64,000 nucleotides of DNA from Winogradskyella costae (GCF_013403865.1 NZ_JABFDK010000008.1:1-64000), one strand, 5' to 3'. Numbered from the stretch's first letter, positions 45,566-54,061 are shown. Translations and numbers: made by a program. The notes: generated by a model from the sequence alone, not told the origin.

Positions 45566-46069
45566 CTATTTCATCAGCTTCATAACTGATTTTGTTAGCC
45601 AATTCTGTTTCTGATTGACCATTTTATTCATTAAGGTATCTAAGTCTTGTGTAAGTAGATTTAAAGCTTTGGTTTGTTTTATTAACTCTTTTGTTTTTTC
45701 CGTGCCATCATCTTTAATAGAAGAGACCTCTTCTAAAACTTTTATTACAGGTCTTATTTCTCTTCTGCTTCGTTCTTTTGCGATAATACGTGCTAATTCT
45801 TGTACATCTTTTTCTGTAGTAAAGAATTCTTTTCGTTCACCAGAAACTAAAACTTTGGTAACAATTCCCCAATCCATTAATTGTCTTAAATTCATACTCG
45901 TATTACCACGAGAAATTTTAAGCTCTTCCATAACCTCTTCCATAGACAGTGGTTTGGTAGAGATAAAAAGCAATGCTTGTATTTGTGCCATAGCTTTGTT
46001 TATGCCCCAAAGTGACCCTAAACTTCCCCAAGTACTAATAAATTTTTCTTTTGCTTCTTGATATTCCAT
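45566..46069 (-). CDS. GbsR/MarR family transcriptional regulator
   Basis: This 167-residue winged-helix regulator is from the ATG at 46069. An in-frame TTG at 46075 is part of the -7 promoter box and was rejected. The start EYQEAKEKFISTWGSLGSLWGINKAMAQI and the helix-turn-helix PLSMEEVMEELKISRGNTSMNLRQLMDWGIV are typical of the GbsR group, followed by a wing (VSGERKEFFTTE) and a helical dimerisation tail. The gene sits before the DCC operon. Palindromes with shared arms precede both transcription units, pointing to autoregulation plus control of the operon. The inducer is unknown. Confidence 0.88.
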   Translation of the reverse strand: MEYQEAKEKFISTWGSLGSLWGINKAMAQIQALLFISTKPLSMEEVMEELKISRGNTSMNLRQLMDWGIVTKVLVSGERKEFFTTEKDVQELARIIAKERSRREIRPVIKVLEEVSSIKDDGTEKTKELIKQTKALNLLTQDLDTLMNKMVNQKQNWLTKSVMKLMK

Positions 46070-46072
46070 ACG

Positions 46073-46080
46073 CAAATATA
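46073..46080 (-). promoter_or_regulatory. Candidate -7 promoter box of the GbsR-type regulator gene
   Basis: On the minus strand TATATTTG (TAnnTTTG) ends 3 bp before the ATG at 46069. The mRNA would be leaderless or almost so. The operator at 46092 covers the -33 region. Confidence 0.5.
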
Positions 46081-46091
46081 TAATAATTTTT

Positions 46092-46117
46092 AAACTTTCA
46101 ATAATTATTGAAAGTTT
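46092..46117. promoter_or_regulatory. Perfect palindromic operator before the GbsR-type regulator gene
   Basis: A 26-bp perfect palindrome with arms AAACTTTCAATAA and TTATTGAAAGTTT. It shares AAACTTTCA/TGAAAGTTT with the site at 45435-45460 and touches the stop codon of the upstream peptidase-like gene. Confidence 0.75.
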
Positions 46118-46913
46118 ATTTTATTTGATAATGAATATGGTCGTCGTGTCTTACTGCTTGGCAGCCGGTAAATCTAATTTTAGATTGATGACGTAATCCC
46201 AAAGATTGTTTAAGATGAGGTTCTATAAATATCTTTTCCGTTGTTGGGATGGATAGTAGTTGTTCTATTAATAATTTAGTGTTTTTATCATCTAATTTTA
46301 AATTATTAATAGTGCCAAGGGTAAGATATTTAGTGAAATCATATTGCCAATAGCCTTTTTTCATACAATTTACAGAGGTGTGATTTTGACTAGAGTTAGC
46401 ATAAACACCATAACCAGAAACAGATGGTTTTTTATTGGTGGAATTTCCATCTTGATCTAAATACATCAATGAAATATCTATCTTTTTTCCATCACTATGG
46501 CTTAAATGCGGAAGCAACGGAAATCCATTAATAAAAGGAAAATTGGCATCTAAATAAGTTATGTTGATATTTGATGCACTTAAAGCTTGTGCGGATTTTT
46601 CTAATTCGCTTTTTAAATCTGGATTAACGTAATTTCTAAACGCTAATGGATAAAACCAATTATGAGGTTTCAAATTTTCTTTAAATGTTGGTAGTTTTTC
46701 TCGTCCTAAATAAGATGCAATAGGTGGAATAATTACGAGATTGAAGAGTAGATAAATTAAAGGGAAAACAATGCGCTTTCCCTTTTTTATTTTATATGAA
46801 ATAATAATAGCAAGCAACCATATTAATCCACCAACTTGAGTAATTGTTGTTAAAATTATAACGATGATAATGTGTCCAATAAATTTTAATAGTTTCATAA
46901 ATATTGAACGCAT
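46116..46913 (-). CDS. Membrane-anchored LAS-type peptidase-like protein
   Basis: This 265-residue protein has two N-terminal hydrophobic helices (8-40 and 49-70) and then an extracytoplasmic domain. SHSDGKKIDISLMY puts His139 and Asp146 at the spacing of the LAS metallopeptidases (HxxxxxxD), and the C-terminus RHDDHIHYQIK supplies HxH (His259, His261). This set of ligands matches MepA- and VanX-type enzymes that cut peptidoglycan peptides. Overall similarity to a named family is not obvious. It lies between the GbsR-type regulator and an M3 peptidase on the same strand. Confidence 0.6.
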   Translation of the reverse strand: MRSIFMKLLKFIGHIIIVIILTTITQVGGLIWLLAIIISYKIKKGKRIVFPLIYLLFNLVIIPPIASYLGREKLPTFKENLKPHNWFYPLAFRNYVNPDLKSELEKSAQALSASNINITYLDANFPFINGFPLLPHLSHSDGKKIDISLMYLDQDGNSTNKKPSVSGYGVYANSSQNHTSVNCMKKGYWQYDFTKYLTLGTINNLKLDDKNTKLLIEQLLSIPTTEKIFIEPHLKQSLGLRHQSKIRFTGCQAVRHDDHIHYQIK

Positions 46914-46925
46914 AAGCTTCTCATT

Positions 46926-48956
46926 TTATTTCAACAAGCCAGCACGTCTCAATAAGGCTTCAGGTTTTGGTTCTTGCCCTCTGAATTTTTTATATAAAGT
47001 CATTGGGTTTTCAGTTCCACCTTGAGATAAAACAAAAGTTTTAAATTTATCAGCAACCGTTTTGTTGAAAATACCTTCCTCTTTAAAATATTCAAAAGCG
47101 TCAGCATCTAAAACTTCGGCCCATTTGTAACTGTAATAACCAGAAGAATATCCACCTTGAAATATATGAGAGAATGCTGTACTCATGCAATTCTCAGGAA
47201 CATCTGGATATAGACTTGTATCACCAAAAGCTTCAACTTCGTAAGCTTTTACATCTTTAATTTCTGACGGATCAACACCATGCCAAGACATGTCTAATAA
47301 TCCAAAACTTAACTGACGTAGCGTTTGCATACCTTCGTGGAACGTCGCAGAGGCTTTAATTTTTTCAATCAATTCCATCGGAATCACTTCACCTGTTTCA
47401 TAATGCGTCGCAAATAACTCTAAGGCTTCTTTTTCGTAACACCAGTTTTCTAATACCTGACTTGGTAATTCAACAAAATCCCAATACACACTAGTTCCCG
47501 ATAAACTTGGGTAGGTTGTGTTGGCTAACATGCCGTGAAGTCCGTGACCAAATTCATGAAACAACGTAGTAACTTCATTAAATGTTAATAAAGAAGGTTT
47601 ACTTTTTGTTGGTTTAGTAAAATTACAAACGTTAGAAATGTGTGGTCTTTCGTTTTTACCATCTTTAATCATTTGCGGTTTGTATGAGGTCATCCATGCT
47701 CCGTTTCGTTTCCCTGCTCTTGGAAAAAAGTCAGCATAGAATATAGAAACCAATTCACCATCAGCATCTGTAACTTTATAAGTTAAAACATCTTCGTGGT
47801 ATTTATCAATGGTATCAATTTCTTCAAATTGTAATCCAAATAATTTTTCAGCAACGGTAAAAGCACCGTTAATAACGTTTTCTAATTTGAAATAAGGCTT
47901 CAACTGTTCATCATCTAAATTGAATAATTTTTGTTTCAATTTTTCAGAATAATAACCAGAATCCCATTTTTGAAGTTGGTCAATGCCATCTAAATCTTTA
48001 GCGAAATCTTCAAGCGCTTTAAATTCATCTTTAGCAGCTGGTTTTGCTTTTTCTAATAATTCATTTAAAAAAGACGTTACTTTTTCTGGCGTTTGTGCCA
48101 TACGTTCTTCTAAAACAAAATGTGCATGCGTTTTATAGCCTAAAAGTTGAGCGCGCTCAAAACGTAGCTTTGCAATTTTAAGAACGATATCTTGATTATC
48201 TAATTCATTATTCTGGAATCCTTTTCTACCAAAAGCTTTAGAGAGTTCTTCTCTTAATTTTCTATTGTCCGCATACGTCATAAACGGAATATAACTTGGG
48301 TAATCTAACGTAATTAACCAACCGTCTTTATCCTTGCTTTCTGCTAATTGCTTAGCGGCTTCTTTTGCACCTTCTGGTAAACCCGAAAGATCTTCTTCAT
48401 TGGTAAGATGCATTTCGTAAGCATTAGTTTCTGCAAGAATATGTTCGCCAAATTTTAATTTTAATTGACTTAATTCTTTGTCAATCGCTCTTAGTTTTGT
48501 CTTTTTGTCTTCAGCTAAATTGGCTCCATTTCTAGAGAATCCTTTATATCTTTTATCAAGAAGTGTGGCTTGTTCTGTAGTTAAATCTAAAGTAGATTTA
48601 GAATCGTAAACTGCTTTTACACGTTTAAATAAAGCTTCATTTAAAGTGATGTCATTACCAAATTCTGATAAAAGCGGTGACACTTCTTGTGCTATTTTCT
48701 GAATTTCATCATTGGTTTCAGCCGAATTTAAATTGAAGAAAATACTAGACAAACGATCTAATTCTTCGCCAGAATAATCTAAGGCTTCAATTGTGTTTTC
48801 AAAAGTTGGTGCTTCAGTATTTGCTGTTATAGCATCGATTTCAGCTTTAGATTTTTTAATGCCTTCTTTAAAAGCAGGTAAATAATCTTCTGTTTTTATT
48901 TTTGAAAAAGGCGCTGTGTTATATGGTGTGTTGAATGCTTTATTAAGAATTGTCAT
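46926..48956 (-). CDS. M3 family peptidyl-dipeptidase (Dcp-like)
   Basis: This 676-residue zinc peptidase has the M3 motif LFHEFGHGLHGML with His467, Glu468 and His471, and a downstream Glu ligand in SGTSVYWDFVELPSQVLENW. NTPYNTAPFSKIKTEDYLPAF at the start and FQGGYSSGYYSYKWAEVLDADAFEYF near the end are typical of the Dcp/oligopeptidase A branch. No signal peptide is present, so it probably trims peptides in the cytoplasm. Length is normal for the family. Confidence 0.92.
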   Translation of the reverse strand: MTILNKAFNTPYNTAPFSKIKTEDYLPAFKEGIKKSKAEIDAITANTEAPTFENTIEALDYSGEELDRLSSIFFNLNSAETNDEIQKIAQEVSPLLSEFGNDITLNEALFKRVKAVYDSKSTLDLTTEQATLLDKRYKGFSRNGANLAEDKKTKLRAIDKELSQLKLKFGEHILAETNAYEMHLTNEEDLSGLPEGAKEAAKQLAESKDKDGWLITLDYPSYIPFMTYADNRKLREELSKAFGRKGFQNNELDNQDIVLKIAKLRFERAQLLGYKTHAHFVLEERMAQTPEKVTSFLNELLEKAKPAAKDEFKALEDFAKDLDGIDQLQKWDSGYYSEKLKQKLFNLDDEQLKPYFKLENVINGAFTVAEKLFGLQFEEIDTIDKYHEDVLTYKVTDADGELVSIFYADFFPRAGKRNGAWMTSYKPQMIKDGKNERPHISNVCNFTKPTKSKPSLLTFNEVTTLFHEFGHGLHGMLANTTYPSLSGTSVYWDFVELPSQVLENWCYEKEALELFATHYETGEVIPMELIEKIKASATFHEGMQTLRQLSFGLLDMSWHGVDPSEIKDVKAYEVEAFGDTSLYPDVPENCMSTAFSHIFQGGYSSGYYSYKWAEVLDADAFEYFKEEGIFNKTVADKFKTFVLSQGGTENPMTLYKKFRGQEPKPEALLRRAGLLK

Positions 48957-49007
48957 AAATTCAAATTTTAAATTAAGTATTTGATTAACAATATTTTAAC
49001 TTTGTGT

Positions 49008-49041
49008 TTTGTAATCAAAAGTTCAATATTTAATATCTTTG
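49008..49041 (+). promoter_or_regulatory. Promoter of a small RNA candidate
   Basis: TTTG at 49008-49011 and TATCTTTG at 49034-49041 are 22 bp apart and match the Bacteroidota -33/-7 promoter. No + strand gene follows; a terminator does. Confidence 0.5.
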
Positions 49042-49045
49042 CAGT

Positions 49046-49124
49046 ACTAATACGTAGATTAAGAATATACGAGATTAGAATTGATTAATAGCTAAGAAGC
49101 CTTGACGAAAGTTGAGGCTTTTTT
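49046..49124 (+). ncRNA. Small RNA candidate between the M3 peptidase and purE genes
   Basis: A + strand promoter (49008-49041) and a + strand intrinsic terminator (49097-49124) enclose about 79 nt with no ORF of size. The terminator stem has two G-U wobble pairs and a C(GAAA)G tetraloop followed by a T run. The wobble pairs become A-C mismatches on the other strand, so the hairpin is built for + strand RNA. The 3' end overlaps the purE stop codon in antisense. The exact start is estimated from the -7 box. No known RNA family was recognised. Confidence 0.45.
49097..49124 (+). terminator. Intrinsic terminator of the small RNA candidate
   Basis: Stem AAGCCTTGAC / GTTGAGGCTT with GAAA loop, followed by TTTT on the + strand. 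The minus strand lacks a T run after the hairpin, so it is not a purE terminator. Confidence 0.7.
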
Positions 49125-49602
49125 ATAAACCCTTTGCAGAATCAATAACCTTTGCTTTCAACCCTTCCTTATAATCTACTATTTTGTTTAAAATACTTTG
49201 GTCTGCGCTACCTAATATCTGAGCCGCTAAAATCCCAGCGTTTTTAGCACCATTAAGTGCAACAGTTGCAACAGGAACGCCACCTGGCATTTGTAAAATA
49301 GATAATACAGAATCCCAACCATCAATAGAATTACTGCTTTTTATAGGAACTCCAATAATTGGTAATGGTGATAAAGAAGCAACCATACCTGGTAAATGTG
49401 CAGCTCCACCAGCACCAGCAATAATAACTTTGATACCTCTAGTGTGTGCGTTTTTACTAAAATCGAATAATTTTTCGGGTGTACGATGCGCAGAAACGAT
49501 ATCAACTTCAACTTCAATATCAAATTCTTTTAATATATCTATAGCGTCTTGCATTACTGGCATGTCGCTGTTACTTCCCATTATTACGGCTACTTTACTC
49601 AT
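49123..49602 (-). CDS. purE: 5-(carboxyamino)imidazole ribonucleotide mutase
   Basis: This 159-residue class I PurE converts N5-CAIR to CAIR in purine synthesis. VAVIMGSNSDMPVMQDA, SAHRTPEKLFDF (with the catalytic His), IIAGAGGAAHLPGMVAS and GGVPVATVALNGAKNAGILAAQIL are the usual conserved blocks. purK lies upstream on the same strand with a 224-bp gap that has its own -7 box, so purE may be expressed separately from purK. Confidence 0.96.
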   Translation of the reverse strand: MSKVAVIMGSNSDMPVMQDAIDILKEFDIEVEVDIVSAHRTPEKLFDFSKNAHTRGIKVIIAGAGGAAHLPGMVASLSPLPIIGVPIKSSNSIDGWDSVLSILQMPGGVPVATVALNGAKNAGILAAQILGSADQSILNKIVDYKEGLKAKVIDSAKGL

Positions 49603-49673
49603 TCTCTGTGTTGATTATTTTTTGATAATATTACTTTTGGTATCCTTGGTTATAGGGTACAAAATGATGACAC

Positions 49674-49681
49674 CAAAGTTA
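49674..49681 (-). promoter_or_regulatory. Candidate -7 promoter box for purE
   Basis: On the minus strand the sequence reads TAACTTTG (TAnnTTTG), about 70 bp before the purE ATG and inside the purK-purE gap. Confidence 0.45.
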
Positions 49682-49826
49682 AGGTAACTAAGGTAGTATT
49701 ACCAATTTTTTTGAATCCGTTAACAAGAAAAAAGTAGTAAAACAGACTTTTGTCTTTTTTTTAAGATGTAACGTATTGATTTACTAAATGGAATAATTAT
49801 AACTTTTGAGGGATGTAAAATGAAGA

Positions 49827-50984
49827 TTACTCACTAATGACTTCGATGGATTGTTTTACGTGTTCAGCAATTTCTCTAGCCACAGTAATATCTTCATTTA
49901 CAATAGTAACATGTCCCATTTTTCTAAAAGGTCTTGTTTGCTTTTTACCATAAATGTGCGGTGTAACGCCATCCATCGCTAAGATGTTTTCTATATTTTT
50001 ATAGACTACATTTCCTGTATGGCCTTCAGCACCTACAAGATTTACCATAACACCAGCAACTTTACTTTCGGTATTACCAAGAGGTAATCCTAAGACACAT
50101 CTAATTTGTTGTTCAAATTGAGAGGTGTAGCTTGCTTCAATACTGTAATGACCAGAGTTATGTGGTCTTGGTGCAACTTCGTTTACTAAGATTTCATCGT
50201 TTTCAGTCTGAAACATTTCAACAGCCAATAAACCAACGTGTTTAAAAGTAGAAGCGACCTTTAAAGCTACAGCTTCTGCTTTTTTTGCAATGGCATCAGG
50301 AATACGAGCCGGACAAATAACATACTCAACTTGGTTAGCTTCTGGATGAAATTCCATCTCTACCACAGGATATGTTTTTACATCTCCTTTTTCGTTTCTC
50401 GCAACGATGACAGCTAATTCATTTTTAAAAGGAATTAACTTTTCGGCAATACATTCTACATTAGGTAAATCTCTTAAGTCAGAAAGGCTTCTAACCACTT
50501 TTACTCCTGTGCCATCATAACCAAATCGCGCACTTTTCCATACAAAAGGATAGCTTAACCCTCCATTGTCTATAGCTTCATCAATTTCAGAAGTGTAAGC
50601 AAATCTTGAAAATTCAGCAGTTGGAATGTCATTATCGCGATAAAATAGTTTTTGAGTCGCTTTATTATGAATGGTTCTTAATGTTTTAGAAGAAGGGAAA
50701 ACTTTTACACCTTCTTTTTCAAGGGTTTCTAAAGCATCAACATTAACGTTTTCAATTTCAAAAGTTAAAACATCTACTTTTTTTCCGAAGTCAACAACGG
50801 TTTGGTAATCCATTAAATCACCAATAGTAAATTCATCGCAAGCGAGTCGTGATGGTGCTTCTGGGCTAGGATCTATAACACAAGTATGAATGTCAAATTT
50901 ACGAGTGTCGTACAACATCATTTTACCAAGTTGGCCACCACCGAGAATACCAAGTTTAAAACTTGAAGAAAAATAGTTCATCAA
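49827..50984 (-). CDS. purK: 5-(carboxyamino)imidazole ribonucleotide synthase
   Basis: This 385-residue ATP-grasp enzyme carboxylates AIR to N5-CAIR, the substrate of PurE. The N-terminal GILGGGQLGKMMLYD, WKSARFGYDGTGVKVV for ATP binding, CIAEKLIPFKNELAVIVAR and NEVAPRPHNSGHYSIEA are typical. The start ATG at 50984 could also be the next codon. It is divergent from the hpt-adk fusion gene. Confidence 0.96.
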   Translation of the reverse strand: MMNYFSSSFKLGILGGGQLGKMMLYDTRKFDIHTCVIDPSPEAPSRLACDEFTIGDLMDYQTVVDFGKKVDVLTFEIENVNVDALETLEKEGVKVFPSSKTLRTIHNKATQKLFYRDNDIPTAEFSRFAYTSEIDEAIDNGGLSYPFVWKSARFGYDGTGVKVVRSLSDLRDLPNVECIAEKLIPFKNELAVIVARNEKGDVKTYPVVEMEFHPEANQVEYVICPARIPDAIAKKAEAVALKVASTFKHVGLLAVEMFQTENDEILVNEVAPRPHNSGHYSIEASYTSQFEQQIRCVLGLPLGNTESKVAGVMVNLVGAEGHTGNVVYKNIENILAMDGVTPHIYGKKQTRPFRKMGHVTIVNEDITVAREIAEHVKQSIEVISE

Positions 50985-51119
50985 TTTTTGCTGTTTCCTA
51001 TGAACAGGAAAACTTATTTAAGATTAAAATTTCTGCTTTTCAACAACAAAAATACGCTAAATATCATACATCACTCTAAATTCCTAAATCAAAAATCCCT
51101 TAAAAAGCAATCAAATATG

Positions 51120-51127
51120 TATCTTTG
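51120..51127 (+). promoter_or_regulatory. Candidate -7 promoter box for hpt-adk
   Basis: TATCTTTG followed by CA matches TAnnTTTG about 22 bp before the GTG start at 51149. Confidence 0.5.
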
Positions 51128-51148
51128 CAACTCTAAAATAAAAAGAAA

Positions 51149-52258
51149 GTGATTAAGCTTCACGATTTATACTTCAAACCTTTTATATCTGAACAAGAAA
51201 TAGATACCGCTGTCCAAAAAATGGTAGATGGTATTGCTGACGATTTAGGTGATGAAGTGCCTGTGTTTATTGGTATTTTGAACGGTTCATTTATGTTAGT
51301 GAGTGATTTTGTAAAAAAATATCCAAAACCATGCGAGGTTACTTTTATTAAACTAGCGTCTTATGAAGGGGTAAAGTCTACTGAAGATATTCAACGCTTA
51401 ATTGGTTTGACTCAAGACCTAACAGGACGAACGGTTGTTATTTTAGAAGACATTATAGATTCAGGAAACACCTTAGAAGAAGTACACCGTATTTTTGAGA
51501 ACGAAAATGTAAAGCAATTGATTATTGCAACTTTGTTTTACAAGCCTGAAGCGTATAACAAAGATTTTAAACTTCATTATGTAGGTATGGAAATTCCTAA
51601 TAAATTTATTGTAGGCTATGGCTTAGATTACGATGGATTAGGAAGAGACTTACCGGATGTATATCAATTAAAAACCACTCAACATATGACAAACATAGTA
51701 CTATTTGGCCCTCCAGGTGCAGGTAAAGGAACACAAGCTAATTTTCTAAAGGAGAAATACGATTTAATACACATCTCTACAGGTGATGTGTTTAGGTTTA
51801 ACATTAAAAACGAAACCGCTTTAGGGATGTTAGCAAAGTCTTTTATGGACAAAGGAGAATTAGTGCCAGATCAGGTTACTATTGATATGTTGAATAAAGA
51901 GGTAGAGAAAAATGCAGGCGCTAATGGTTTTATTTTTGATGGTTTTCCAAGAACCAATGCACAAGCAAAAGCATTAGATGACTTAATGGAAGATAAAGAT
52001 TCTCAAATCGATGCGATGGTTGCCTTGGAGGTCGAAGATGAGGTTTTGGTACAACGTTTGCTTAAGCGTGGTGAAACTAGTGGAAGAACTGACGATGCTG
52101 ACGAGAGTATTATAAGAAATCGAATAAAACAATATTATACAAAAACAGCTATTTTAAAAGATTACTACACTGATCAAAATAAATATTTTGGTGTTGATGG
52201 TGTTGGTAGTGTTGAAGATATTACAGTGCGTTTAAGTTCTGTGATTGATAAATTATAA
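51149..52258 (+). CDS. Bifunctional hypoxanthine phosphoribosyltransferase / adenylate kinase
   Basis: This 369-residue fusion joins two purine enzymes. Residues 1-179 are an HPRT (IGILNGSFMLVSDFVKK, SYEGVKSTED and the PRPP loop VVILEDIIDSGNTLEEV at 97-113). Residues 180-369 are adenylate kinase (FGPPGAGKGTQ at 186-196, DGFPRTNAQAKALD, and the short LID with RGETSGRTDDADE). The start is GTG at 51149, as no upstream ATG is in frame. An internal ATG at 51686 marks the fusion point and could start a separate kinase. The same fusion is known in other flavobacteria. The genes purK/purE nearby belong to the same metabolism. Confidence 0.93.
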   Translation: MIKLHDLYFKPFISEQEIDTAVQKMVDGIADDLGDEVPVFIGILNGSFMLVSDFVKKYPKPCEVTFIKLASYEGVKSTEDIQRLIGLTQDLTGRTVVILEDIIDSGNTLEEVHRIFENENVKQLIIATLFYKPEAYNKDFKLHYVGMEIPNKFIVGYGLDYDGLGRDLPDVYQLKTTQHMTNIVLFGPPGAGKGTQANFLKEKYDLIHISTGDVFRFNIKNETALGMLAKSFMDKGELVPDQVTIDMLNKEVEKNAGANGFIFDGFPRTNAQAKALDDLMEDKDSQIDAMVALEVEDEVLVQRLLKRGETSGRTDDADESIIRNRIKQYYTKTAILKDYYTDQNKYFGVDGVGSVEDITVRLSSVIDKL

Positions 52259-52264
52259 ATTGCC

Positions 52265-52315
52265 ATTCCTACTAAAATAGGAATCTAACTAAAAAGATTC
52301 CCACTTTGGTGGGAA
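52265..52315 (+). repeat. Two tandem hairpins between hpt-adk and obg
   Basis: ATTCCTACTAAAATAGGAAT at 52265-52284 and TTCCCACTTTGGTGGGAA at 52298-52315 each form a 7-bp stem. The second ends directly at the ATG at 52316, next to the obg start. They resemble short dispersed flavobacterial inverted repeats and lack a T run. Confidence 0.7.
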
Positions 52316-53317
52316 ATGAATATGACTGAAGGAAATTTTGTTGACTACGTAAAAATGCACGTATCTTCTGGTAACGGAGGAAAAGGTTCTGCGCATTTAC
52401 ATCGCGAAAAATATATACAAAAAGGTGGACCAGATGGAGGAGATGGAGGTCGCGGAGGCCATGTAATTTTACGCGGGAACTCTAATCTCTGGACACTTAT
52501 TCATTTAAAGTTTAAAAGACATTTTAAAGCTGGTCATGGTTCACATGGTAGCTCAGGACGAAGTACAGGAGCCGATGGTGAAGATATTTATGTCGACGTA
52601 CCATTAGGAACTGTTGTTCGCGATTCAGAGTCCGATACTATTCTATTTGAAATTACCGAAGAAGGTGAAGAAATTATTGTAGTAAAAGGAGGCATGGGTG
52701 GACGAGGAAACTGGCATTTTAAGAATTCAGTGAATCAAACTCCGCGTTACGCACAACCTGGTATACCTCTTGAAGAACTAGACATTACTTTAGAACTTAA
52801 GGTATTAGCAGATGTAGGGTTAGTAGGCTTCCCTAATGCAGGAAAATCAACCTTACTTTCTGTGTTAACATCTGCAAAACCTAAAATTGCAGATTACGAG
52901 TTTACGACTTTAAAGCCGAATTTAGGTATTGTAGAATATCGCGATTTTCAGTCGTTTGTAATGGCAGATATTCCTGGTATTATCGAAGGTGCCGCAGAAG
53001 GAAAAGGTTTAGGATATTATTTTTTAAGACATATTGAACGTAATTCTATCTTATTATTTCTAATTCCTGCAGATGCTAAGGATATTGTAGAGCAATACGA
53101 AATATTAGAAGACGAATTAAGGCGCTATAACCCTGAAATGTTAGATAAGGAACGCTTTGTAGTCGTTTCTAAATCTGATATGTTAGATGACGAATTAAAA
53201 TCTGAAATAGGAGCCATTCTAGACAAAGATTTAGATGCTAACTATATGTTTATCTCTTCTGTGGCGCAACAAGGCTTAACAGAGTTAAAAGATACGCTCT
53301 GGAAGATGTTAAATTAG
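52316..53317 (+). CDS. obg: GTPase Obg
   Basis: This 333-residue GTPase takes part in ribosome assembly. The N-terminal Obg fold has the glycine-rich stretches [20 protein letters not shown] and [12 protein letters not shown]. The G domain has G1 [10 protein letters not shown]3 DIPGII and G4 SKSD. The C-terminal OCT extension is absent, as is common in Bacteroidota. A second ATG at 52322 is an alternative start; the hairpin touching the first ATG makes the later one possible. Confidence 0.95.
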   Translation: MNMTEGNFVDYVKMHVSSGNGGKGSAHLHREKYIQKGGPDGGDGGRGGHVILRGNSNLWTLIHLKFKRHFKAGHGSHGSSGRSTGADGEDIYVDVPLGTVVRDSESDTILFEITEEGEEIIVVKGGMGGRGNWHFKNSVNQTPRYAQPGIPLEELDITLELKVLADVGLVGFPNAGKSTLLSVLTSAKPKIADYEFTTLKPNLGIVEYRDFQSFVMADIPGIIEGAAEGKGLGYYFLRHIERNSILLFLIPADAKDIVEQYEILEDELRRYNPEMLDKERFVVVSKSDMLDDELKSEIGAILDKDLDANYMFISSVAQQGLTELKDTLWKMLN

Positions 53318-53332
53318 TAAGTTGACTTTAGT

Positions 53333-54061
53333 ATGAAGACGTACCTAAAAGATTTGGTAGAAATTAATGGTACCAAGAAAAGCAGATGGTTTGCATACTT
53401 TATTCAGTTTTTAATCATTTTTTCTGTAATTACATTTTCAATTGAAACCTTACCAGACTTAGAACCTCAAACACGAGTTGTTTTAAAAGCTATTGAGGCT
53501 TTTAGTGTTATTATTTTTACTTTTGAATATTTAGCACGCATTTATGTTGCTGATAGTAAACCCAAATTCGTTTTTAGTTTTTTCGGCATTGTAGATTTTT
53601 TAGCTATTTTACCATTTTATCTATCCTTCGGCGTCGACTTACGTTCGTTGCGTTTACTACGTATGTTCCGATTATTTAGATTGTTTAAATTAGTACGCTA
53701 TAATAAGGCGATGCATCATTTTGCTAAAGCCATGAAATTGGCAAAAGAACAGATAATCTTATTTTTGATTATTACAGTAATGCTAATTTATTTTGCTGCT
53801 GTAGGTATTTATTATTTTGAAAATGAAGCACAACCAGAGCATTTTTCTTCTATATTCTCTAGTCTTTGGTGGTCTATTGTTACACTAACGACAGTCGGTT
53901 ATGGTGATGTATATCCGATTACGGTTGGTGGTCGCATCTTTACATTTTTTATGTTATTAATTGGCTTAGGTATTGTAGCAATACCGACTGGTATTATTTC
54001 ATCTTCTTTGACTAAAGCTGTTGAGCCACATGATGACAAAAAAGAAGACAAGTTAAAATAG
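53333..54061 (+). CDS. Voltage-gated potassium channel family protein
   Basis: This 242-residue ion channel has six membrane helices. The S4-type segment DLRSLRLLRMFRLFRLFKLVRYNKA carries regularly spaced arginines, and the pore helix is followed by the selectivity filter TVGYGD (187-192). It lacks a long cytoplasmic regulatory domain (the tail is about 25 residues, Asp/Lys-rich), so it may be gated by voltage alone. It follows obg by 15 bp on the same strand. Confidence 0.9.
   Translation: MKTYLKDLVEINGTKKSRWFAYFIQFLIIFSVITFSIETLPDLEPQTRVVLKAIEAFSVIIFTFEYLARIYVADSKPKFVFSFFGIVDFLAILPFYLSFGVDLRSLRLLRMFRLFRLFKLVRYNKAMHHFAKAMKLAKEQIILFLIITVMLIYFAAVGIYYFENEAQPEHFSSIFSSLWWSIVTLTTVGYGDVYPITVGGRIFTFFMLLIGLGIVAIPTGIISSSLTKAVEPHDDKKEDKLK

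Noticed and set aside
45615-46061. 148-codon + strand ORF opposite the regulator gene
   Set aside because: It mirrors the real gene on the minus strand, has no domain and no promoter.
46070-46075. TTG at 46075 as the start of the GbsR-type regulator
   Set aside because: This TTG is part of the TATATTTG promoter box; the ATG at 46069 is the natural start.
49097-49124. Hairpin as the purE terminator on the minus strand
   Set aside because: On that strand the stem has A-C mismatches and is not followed by a T run; the geometry fits the + strand.
49632-49639. + strand TACTTTTG as a second small-RNA promoter in the purK-purE gap
   Set aside because: No terminator, ORF or structured RNA follows it on the + strand before purK, so it is probably a chance match.
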